From CAZKCI01 sp964551475 (lineage in GTDB: Bacteria; Auribacterota; Erginobacteria; Erginobacterales; CAZKCI01), in NCBI GenBank assembly GCA_964551475.1, contig CAZKCI010000119.1, forward strand, positions 1 through 14,353: 14,353 nucleotides of DNA, read 5' to 3'. The notes under the pieces are model-generated. The model searched no databases and was not told where the DNA came from. It worked only from the letters and a program-made list of their open reading frames with translations. Shown in pieces: positions 6,086 through 10,743 of this stretch. The position numbers and the translations under genes were made by a program. How positions within the stretch are numbered: the stretch's first letter is position 1; each line of letters opens with the position of its first letter.

Positions 6086-7183
6086 TCAGCTGCGGTCGTC
6101 GTCCGTCCCGTTGTGCGCGGGGAGGACGGGAGCGGGGGAAGGCGCCGCCGCCTCCGGTTCCTTCTCGTCCCAGAGTTGGAGGAAATAGCCGGCGAAGTAA
6201 TCGACCGTGGCCGGATCGGAGATGATCAGGGACGCCTCGTTCCTCCGCTCCAGCGCGTCGTAGCCCCAGTTGACCGATCCCACCACGGCGGCATCGTCGA
6301 CCAGAACCAGCTTGGCATGGGTGGTCACGTCCTCCCGGTCGTAGCGGACGGCGATCCCGTCCTTCTCCAGGCGGGCCTTGGTCTCGGCGTTGATCTCGTT
6401 GAGCTTCCGGTTGTAATCGCTCAGGTCCATCAGAACCCGCACCTCCACGCCCCGTCGGCGCGCGGCGACCAGGGCGTCGAGAAGCTTGTTGACCAAAGAG
6501 GTTTCCGAGCCCTGGTAGTAGCGGGCGCCGTACATGATGACCCAGATCCGCTTTTTCGCCCCGCCGAGCATCCGGGAGACCTCCGGATAATACTGGCGGT
6601 TGACGACGGCGGTGATGGACGAAGCCTGAGCGGCGCCGACCTTCGGCTCGGCGGCGCTGTCCTCGCGCAGGGCCTCGAAGTATGCGCGGAAATAGGCCCC
6701 CAGGACCTTGTCCTCGACGTAGACGTTGGTCTCGTTGTTGTTGTCGATCGAATTGCCCGAGAGGTTGGTGGACCCGATCAGGATCCGCTCGCCGTCGGCG
6801 ATGAAAAGCTTGGCGTGGGTCATCTTCTCCGGTGTGTCGAGCGCGGCGTCGATCCCGAACTTCACCAGGAAGGGCAGGCTTTTCCGGTTGAAGTCGATCG
6901 AATTGTCAATCAGGCCCCGGACGCGGACCCCTCTCCTCGCCGCCGCCCCCAGCGCGTCCTGGATCCTCTTCACGGTGGGGTCGTAGTGAAACTCGAGCTG
7001 GATGAAGTCTATCGTTTGCTTTGCCCCCTCGATCAGAGCGAGAACAGCGGGAAGATAGTCGCGGTTTACGACGGGGCGGATGACGGGCGAGGGCAGGAGG
7101 GCGGGGGTCTGGGAAAAGGCGGATGCGCCGGCGGAGAGCCCGGCGGCGAGAGCAAAGGCGGAGAGTCGTGCAATGATTTTCAT
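6086..7183 (-). CDS. exported phospholipase D-superfamily protein with two HKD motifs
   Basis: Phospholipase D-superfamily enzymes hydrolyse or transfer phosphodiesters in lipids or nucleic acids through two HxK(x4)D motifs. Both are complete here: H123-x-K125-x4-D130 with GSTN at 137-140, and H289-x-K291-x4-D296 with GSVN at 302-305, in the usual two-repeat layout of about 365 aa. Residues 1-24 form a Sec-type signal peptide (MKIIARL, an Ala/Gly/Ser core, ASAFSQ), so it acts outside the cytoplasm. The frame stays open 55 codons upstream, but that part translates REP element C, so the start is set at 7183. No strong Shine-Dalgarno sequence is seen. A Pro/Ala-rich tail follows residue 342. It could be an exported nuclease, a phospholipase or a cardiolipin-synthase-like transferase; the absence of membrane helices argues against a typical cardiolipin synthase. 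Confidence 0.88.
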   Translation of the reverse strand: MKIIARLSAFALAAGLSAGASAFSQTPALLPSPVIRPVVNRDYLPAVLALIEGAKQTIDFIQLEFHYDPTVKRIQDALGAAARRGVRVRGLIDNSIDFNRKSLPFLVKFGIDAALDTPEKMTHAKLFIADGERILIGSTNLSGNSIDNNNETNVYVEDKVLGAYFRAYFEALREDSAAEPKVGAAQASSITAVVNRQYYPEVSRMLGGAKKRIWVIMYGARYYQGSETSLVNKLLDALVAARRRGVEVRVLMDLSDYNRKLNEINAETKARLEKDGIAVRYDREDVTTHAKLVLVDDAAVVGSVNWGYDALERRNEASLIISDPATVDYFAGYFLQLWDEKEPEAAAPSPAPVLPAHNGTDDDRS

Positions 7184-7243
7184 GGCCGATGGTGCCAGGA
7201 GCTGGAAGGATTTTTCGTCCTCGGGCCGCTCGCTCTGCGTCCA

Positions 7244-7387
7244 TGTGGGAGCGGCGTCCCCGCCTGCCCCGATTGCATCACTATTCATATAAGAATCGGG
7301 GCCGCGATCCGGGCCAGCGTGGATCGGGGCCCCGATTTTTATATGCAACTATTAGTCATCGGGGCAGGCAGGAATGCCCCTCCCACA
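7244..7387. repeat. REP-doublet-like element C (144 bp)
   Basis: It starts TGTGGGAGCGGCGTCCCCGCC, the left end of element A, and ends ATGCCCCTCCCACA. It shares with element B the core at 7321-7344 and the following ATGCAACTATTAGTCATCGGGGCAGGC (one indel plus substitutions compared with B). It contains an extra AT-rich insert around 7276-7300. It lies upstream of the phospholipase D gene and in the same orientation as element B, so the two bracket that gene as direct copies. Confidence 0.8.
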
Positions 7388-7440
7388 AAAACGACCGAAG
7401 GAACAGGAGCGAGCAGCGATCAGCGATCTTTCCCCGGGCG

Positions 7441-7761
7441 TTACTTGACGATGCCCCCTGCCTCGACCGGTTTCTCCGGGGAGACGATGACGATCCGGTC
7501 CTTCCCCTGGGCGGCCAGGATCATCCCCTTGCTCTCCACCCCCCGGATCACGGCCGGCGTCATGTTCTCGACCACCACCACCTGCTTCCCGACGAGTTCC
7601 TCGGGTGTGTAGAATTGCCTGATCCCGGCCACCAGCTGGCGTTTCTCGCCGCCCAGATCGACCTCCACCAGATAGAGGCGGTCGGCATTGGGATGGGGTT
7701 GGACCGCCGTGACCGTGGCGACTTTGAGGTTGAGCTTCTTGAAATCGTCGATGGTGATCAT
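7441..7761 (-). CDS. stand-alone tRNA-binding domain (MetRS beta-subunit/C-terminal type)
   Basis: The 106-aa product matches the C-terminal dimerisation/tRNA-binding OB-fold of methionyl-tRNA synthetase, which some bacteria encode as a separate beta subunit. Visible landmarks are the opening ITIDDFKKLNLKVATV, HPNADRLYLVEVDLG at 23-37, RQLVAGI at 41-47, YTPEELVGKQVVVV at 51-64 and GVESKGMILAA at 74-84. It covers the whole family domain. An AAGGAGG Shine-Dalgarno sequence lies seven bases before the ATG. No MetRS catalytic gene is in the window, so whether it serves MetRS, acts as a free tRNA-binding chaperone (CsaA-like, the same fold) or something else is open. The sequence looks closer to the MetRS C-terminus than to CsaA. 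The gene is divergent from the inositol-monophosphatase-family gene. Confidence 0.88.
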   Translation of the reverse strand: MITIDDFKKLNLKVATVTAVQPHPNADRLYLVEVDLGGEKRQLVAGIRQFYTPEELVGKQVVVVENMTPAVIRGVESKGMILAAQGKDRIVIVSPEKPVEAGGIVK

Positions 7762-7768
7762 GGGGAAG

Positions 7769-7781
7769 CCTCCTTCGGAGG
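7769..7781 (-). promoter_or_regulatory. Shine-Dalgarno sequence inside a small hairpin
   Basis: On the minus strand the leader of the tRNA-binding-domain gene reads CCTCC-GAA-GGAGG: the GGAGG ribosome site can pair with CCTCC just upstream (5 bp, 3-base loop). This could lower translation, but the stem is short. The Shine-Dalgarno sequence itself is clear and fixes the start at 7761. Confidence 0.5.
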
Positions 7782-7844
7782 GTTAGGGCGTGGAACGCGT
7801 GGCGATAGTCTGCTTTTTCGTTACACGTGACACGCTCTTCTACC

Positions 7845-7873
7845 TTCTGACTTCTGGCTTATTGTTCTATACT
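7845..7873 (+). promoter_or_regulatory. candidate sigma70-type promoter for the inositol-monophosphatase-family gene
   Basis: TATACT at 7868-7873 is a good -10 hexamer. A poor -35 (TTCTGA, 7845-7850) sits 17 bases upstream. The predicted transcript start would be only a few bases before the ATG at 7883, which would make the message leaderless or nearly so, in keeping with the lack of a Shine-Dalgarno sequence there. Confidence 0.35.
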
Positions 7874-7882
7874 TGTCCCCCC

Positions 7883-8695
7883 ATGACTGTCAAGGATCGT
7901 CAGGCTCAGGAAGACTACGCCCGGACGGCGATGGCGGCCGCCCGCGCGGCGGGACGGGTTATTCTCGGCCAGCGGGTCAATCCGCGCACCGAGTACAAGG
8001 GAGCGGCCAATCCGGTCACCGAAGCGGACCTCCTCTCCGAGAAGACGATCGTCGGGATGATCTCAGAGTCCTATCCTGGTCACCGGATCGTGGGCGAAGA
8101 AGGGGGGGATCGGAAGACCGACTCCGAGTTCACCTGGTGGATCGATCCTCTGGACGGGACCACCAACTTCGCCCACGGCTACCCGCACTACTGCGTCTCC
8201 ATCGCCCTGGCCAGGCGGGAGGAGGCGATCGTCGGCGTGGTCTACGATCCTCTCCGGGACGAGCTCTTTCACGCCGAACGGGGGCGGGGGGCTTTTCTGA
8301 ACGATGAGCGGATCGGCGTCTCCCGGGTCAGCGATCCTTCCCGCTCGCTCTTGGCCACCGGTTTCCCCTACGATCTGAGCCGGCGGCCCCAGGCCGTGGC
8401 CCGGATGGCGGCTTTCCTTTCCGTCGTCCAGGGCGTCCGCCGCGACGGCTCGGCCGCTCTCAACCTGGCCTACGTAGCCGCTGGCCGCCTGGACGGCTTC
8501 TGGGAGATCGGCCTGAATCCCTGGGACACCGCGGCGGGGGCGGTCATCGCGGAGGAGGCGGGGGCGCGGGTGAGCGATTTCTCCGGGCGTCGCTACCATT
8601 TTTCGCGAAAAGACGTCGTCGCCGCCCCGCCGGCTCTCCATTCCTTCATGATCGCAACTATCGGAAGCGTCCCCGACTCTCTTCCGAAAAGGTGA
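7883..8695 (+). CDS. inositol monophosphatase-family phosphatase (SuhB-like)
   Basis: This family removes phosphate from inositol phosphates or related sugar and nucleotide phosphates using Mg2+ and is usually cytoplasmic. All signature sites are present in the 270-aa product: NPVTEADL at 43-50, the metal glutamate E72 in GEEGG, D88-P-L-D91-G-T in WIDPLDGTTNFAHG, and D215 in NPWDTAAG with the EEAGARVSDFSG stretch after it. Length is normal for the family. The frame is open upstream to 7790, but those codons are hydrophobic and unlike the family, so I use the ATG at 7883. No Shine-Dalgarno sequence precedes it; TATACT lies ten bases upstream, so a leaderless transcript is possible. SuhB-type myo-inositol-1-phosphatase is the most likely activity; fructose-1,6-bisphosphatase or other phosphatase activity cannot be excluded. 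Confidence 0.9.
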   Translation: MTVKDRQAQEDYARTAMAAARAAGRVILGQRVNPRTEYKGAANPVTEADLLSEKTIVGMISESYPGHRIVGEEGGDRKTDSEFTWWIDPLDGTTNFAHGYPHYCVSIALARREEAIVGVVYDPLRDELFHAERGRGAFLNDERIGVSRVSDPSRSLLATGFPYDLSRRPQAVARMAAFLSVVQGVRRDGSAALNLAYVAAGRLDGFWEIGLNPWDTAAGAVIAEEAGARVSDFSGRRYHFSRKDVVAAPPALHSFMIATIGSVPDSLPKR

Positions 8696-8782
8696 ACGGT
8701 TCGCCCCTCCCGAACGTATTTCACATAGAACCGGCCTACAACATCCGCGAGAAAGTTTCCGGAAATGAGAAGGAGTTTTTGT

Positions 8783-8812
8783 TTGCCAGGGTTTTTCAGC
8801 CTCTGCTATGTT
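8783..8812 (+). promoter_or_regulatory. candidate sigma70-type promoter for the small exported peptide gene
   Basis: TTGCCA at 8783-8788 (five of six to consensus) and TATGTT at 8807-8812 (four of six) are 18 bases apart. The expected transcript start, near 8819, lies before the Shine-Dalgarno sequence at 8836 and after the upstream ATG at 8817, which supports the downstream start. Confidence 0.5.
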
Positions 8813-8835
8813 GTGAATGTCCCGCGTTAACCGTC

Positions 8836-8841
8836 AGGGAG
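8836..8841 (+). promoter_or_regulatory. Shine-Dalgarno sequence fixing the start at 8847
   Basis: AGGGAG ends five bases before the ATG at 8847. The alternative ATG at 8817 has no such site and would add ten polar residues ahead of the signal peptide. Confidence 0.6.
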
Positions 8842-8846
8842 ATCCG

Positions 8847-9125
8847 ATGAAGAGAAGAAACCCGGTTTATCGCGCCTGTTTTATGATCGCCCTCTTTCTG
8901 CCCATCGCCCTGAGCCCCCGCCTCGGCCGGGCCGCCCTTCTCTCTTCCGAAGAGTGCGTCGAGTCGGTCCGGCCGGCTCCGGCCGTTCTCGGCGTCGGCG
9001 GGCTTCCCCTCCTGATCGGGGGGGAAAAGCATCCCTCGCCCTTGTCCACGAACGAGGCGGCGGCGATCGTCCTCACACTGATCATCATCGGGCTGATGGT
9101 GGGTTTCGTCGAGCAATCTCGGTAG
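8847..9125 (+). CDS. small exported protein with C-terminal membrane helix, 92 aa
   Basis: I do not recognise a named family with confidence. The protein begins with a classic signal peptide: KRR, then a hydrophobic run CFMIALFLPIAL at about 13-24, with possible cleavage after GRAA near residue 32. A short middle follows (EECVES, then a Gly/Pro-rich stretch), and a second hydrophobic helix, AAAIVLTLIIIGLMVGFVEQ, ends the protein. A mature form of about 60 residues anchored by one helix is expected. Start, ribosome site and a good promoter agree. It stands alone between the inositol-monophosphatase-family gene and a repeat. The layout (signal peptide, short charged middle, C-terminal helix) resembles small PA2779-type envelope proteins, but it is shorter and this likeness is weak. 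Confidence 0.65.
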   Translation: MKRRNPVYRACFMIALFLPIALSPRLGRAALLSSEECVESVRPAPAVLGVGGLPLLIGGEKHPSPLSTNEAAAIVLTLIIIGLMVGFVEQSR

Positions 9126-9132
9126 GCAGAGC

Positions 9133-9219
9133 CACCAAGACACAAAGGCACCAAGGGCTTCACGAAGGGGAATGTTCAATCCCTTCGTGTTCAGTTCTTG
9201 GTGCCTTCGTGTCTTAGTG
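9133..9219. repeat. near-perfect inverted repeat overlapping a gene end
   Basis: The 23 bases at 9133-9155 and 9197-9219 are inverted copies with two mismatches. An inner pair, CACGAAGGG at 9161-9169 with CCCTTCGTG at 9181-9189, extends the fold. On minus-strand RNA both outer mismatches become G-U pairs, so all 23 positions pair. The repeat overlaps the stop codon of the minus-strand TIM-barrel gene (9214-9216), where it could end or protect the transcript. It also has the look of a dispersed palindromic element. Confidence 0.75.
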
Positions 9220-10056
9220 ACTATCGGTAGACCGGCGGCGGAGGCGGAAAGCGAGCTCCTCCAGCAATTCCTTGTCCGCCAGATAAGACTTCCGCGCCCG
9301 GTCCCGGTAATCCAGGACATGGCGGATCTCCGGGGAGGCCGGGAGGAAGGAGAGCAGGGCGAAGAAGTCCGTATCCAGGAGGCGCCCGCGCGACAGGGGG
9401 AGCCCCGTCCGGCTGTCGGCGGCGGCGAAGTTGCGCCAGTGGACGGCGTAAATGCCATCCCCCGCCGATTGGACGAGATTTTTCAGGCGTTCGGCGTCCG
9501 CCCCGGCCGTGGTGATCGCCCAGCCCGCGTCGAGAACCAGGTCGAGATCCTTGATCTGGGAACGGATCCTCCGCATCTCCTCCGGCGTCTTGAGGCAGTC
9601 CCCCTCCGCCCCGACGGCCACGCCGATCTGGGCGTAGGGAAAGGCATCCCGGAGGGCGCGGAGGCTTTCGATCAGGTATTCGGTTCCCAGCTCCCGCCGC
9701 CCGTCACTCTTGCCGGAATAGACGAAGATAAAGCGGGGGGGGAGGTTGTCTTCCAGAAAGGCGAGAATCTGGCGGACGCGGCTCAGAGAATCCTCGCGCA
9801 GACGCGACCGCCAGGAGCAGAGATGGGATTCGTAGGGCTCGATACCCACCTGAAGCTCAAGCCCCCGGCGACGGGCGTTCTGGAGGATGGAGATGACCTT
9901 GGGGTCGAAGAAGCGCGGCAGTCCCGTCTCCAGCATCCGGAAGTCGATCCGGATTTCCAGGGCGGAGAATCCCTGATTGACGGCGAAGGTGGCCCATTCC
10001 CCCACCCGCGCCTCGGTCAGGAATATGCCCCAATGGGGATGGATCCCGAATTTCAT
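9214..10056 (-). CDS. TIM-barrel protein, sugar-phosphate isomerase/epimerase-like
   Basis: The 280-aa product looks like the xylose-isomerase-like TIM-barrel family: MKFGIHPHWG start, GFSALEIRID at 29-38, LELQVGIEPYESHL at 66-79, FIFVYSG at 109-115, IGVAVGAEGDCL at 144-155, DLVLDAGWAI at 172-181 and GIYAVHWRNF at 201-210, each at a barrel strand end. The usual metal-site histidine after D-x-G is tryptophan here (DAGW), so the metal site may be altered and isomerase activity is uncertain. The frame runs on to 10089, but that part lies in a perfect hairpin, so the start is placed at 10056. No Shine-Dalgarno sequence is seen. The stop codon is supplied by the inverted repeat at 9133-9219. The substrate is unknown; an endonuclease IV-like DNA-repair role is unlikely without the full set of zinc ligands. 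Confidence 0.7.
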   Translation of the reverse strand: MKFGIHPHWGIFLTEARVGEWATFAVNQGFSALEIRIDFRMLETGLPRFFDPKVISILQNARRRGLELQVGIEPYESHLCSWRSRLREDSLSRVRQILAFLEDNLPPRFIFVYSGKSDGRRELGTEYLIESLRALRDAFPYAQIGVAVGAEGDCLKTPEEMRRIRSQIKDLDLVLDAGWAITTAGADAERLKNLVQSAGDGIYAVHWRNFAAADSRTGLPLSRGRLLDTDFFALLSFLPASPEIRHVLDYRDRARKSYLADKELLEELAFRLRRRSTDSH

Positions 10057-10060
10057 GCTT

Positions 10061-10105
10061 TTAGTCCGCCCCGGGCATGACTTGGTCATGCCCGGGGCGG
10101 ACTAA
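10061..10105. repeat. perfect 21-bp hairpin with TTG loop
   Basis: The arms 10061-10081 and 10085-10105 are perfectly complementary and separated by TTG; each arm carries CCGCCCCGGG or its complement. The stem lies four bases upstream of the TIM-barrel start codon (10056), in its presumed leader, and downstream of the Ala/Pro-rich gene. There is no U tract on either side, so it is not a standard intrinsic terminator. It is either a mobile palindromic element or an RNA structure affecting translation of the TIM-barrel gene. Confidence 0.9.
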
Positions 10106-10158
10106 CAGGTTCGCGATCACCGCGGAATCGGCGGACCCGGAAAACACCCCGGGCGATA

Positions 10159-10509
10159 TTATGCGGATGGGCCTGTACCGGCTTTTTTCGCTTCCAATTC
10201 GGCTTGGTGGGCGAGCAGATGTTTCACGTAGTGGGAGGCTTCCCCGCCCATGGTAGAACGGGCGTGAGCAAGAGCTTTTTCCACCTGAGCGAGACTCATC
10301 CGACGAATCTTTCTGCCCCGGCTGGGCTTGTCGCCGGCGGGAGCAGTCGCCTCCGGGGCCGCGGCGTCCTTCGCCGGAGCGGCGGGTGCCGGGGCGGCTG
10401 GCTTCGGGGTAGCTTTCGCCGGCGCGTCGGGCACCGGGGTGGCGGGTTCCGGCGCGGCGGGCGCTGCCGCCGCGGGCGGCGGGGTGTTCGGTTTTGCTTC
10501 ATCTGCCAT
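10159..10509 (-). CDS. Ala/Pro/Lys-rich small protein with conserved-looking helical tail, 116 aa
   Basis: I cannot assign a function. Residues 10-60 are almost wholly Ala, Pro, Lys, Glu, Thr and Asp in PAAP/PAPA-type repeats, so this part should be disordered. Residues 61-110 are different: KPSRGRKIRRMSLAQVEKAL, then HARSTMGGEASHYVKHLLAHQAELEAKK, a basic entry followed by two probable amphipathic helices around a MGG turn. That looks like a real small domain rather than low-complexity filler. A good ribosome site, AAAGGAG eight bases before ATG, fixes the start, and a large leader hairpin precedes it. No signal peptide is present. A histone H1-like nucleoid role is suggested only by composition; a ribosome-associated or scaffold role is equally open. 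It is divergent from the sulfatase-fold gene. Confidence 0.7.
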   Translation of the reverse strand: MADEAKPNTPPPAAAAPAAPEPATPVPDAPAKATPKPAAPAPAAPAKDAAAPEATAPAGDKPSRGRKIRRMSLAQVEKALAHARSTMGGEASHYVKHLLAHQAELEAKKAGTGPSA

Positions 10510-10525
10510 GATGGTTCTCCTTTTC

Positions 10526-10571
10526 TTTTCCGCCTTCAGGAGAAGCGTTCGCTTCTCCTGAGAGCGGAAAA
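10526..10571 (-). promoter_or_regulatory. long leader hairpin upstream of the Ala/Pro-rich gene
   Basis: An 11-bp stem (10536-10546 with 10551-10561, four-base loop) is extended by TTTTCCGC at 10526-10533 pairing with GCGGAAAA at 10564-10571 across a two-base interruption. It ends just before the AAAGGAG ribosome site at about 10516-10523. Placement in the 5' leader suggests transcript stabilisation or an attenuator-like role. There is no U tract long enough for a clear terminator. Confidence 0.6.
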
Positions 10572-10711
10572 GAATGTGATACGAATGCGGAAGGCGGTAT
10601 GTCGTTGGGCGTATTTTCCGGTTGCCGCCGGTCTCCAACGCGGCTGATTTAATCAGAGAACGGGCCGATTTCCAAGAGAAAAGAAGCATTCGCCCGCCCC
10701 GCCGGCGCATT

Positions 10712-10720
10712 TGGTATACT
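10712..10720 (+). promoter_or_regulatory. candidate extended -10 promoter for the sulfatase-fold gene
   Basis: TGGTATACT contains an extended -10 (TG-n-TATACT) with no recognisable -35. It would start transcription near 10727, about 17 bases before the ATG at 10744, leaving a very short leader without a Shine-Dalgarno sequence. The same TATACT hexamer lies before the inositol-monophosphatase-family gene. Confidence 0.4.
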
Positions 10721-10743
10721 GATATCCGACCAGCAGCGACCGC

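Noticed and set aside
5987..7612. A 541-codon plus-strand open frame across the phospholipase D gene and element C
   Set aside because: It is antisense to two HKD motifs and reads through a repeat; no recognisable protein features.
8796..9458. A 220-codon minus-strand open frame over the small exported peptide and the inverted repeat
   Set aside because: It reads through the repeat and out of frame with the TIM-barrel gene; no domain features, whereas the plus-strand frame has promoter, ribosome site and signal peptide.
10061..10105. Intrinsic terminator for the Ala/Pro-rich gene
   Set aside because: Position is plausible, but no U tract follows the stem on the minus strand.
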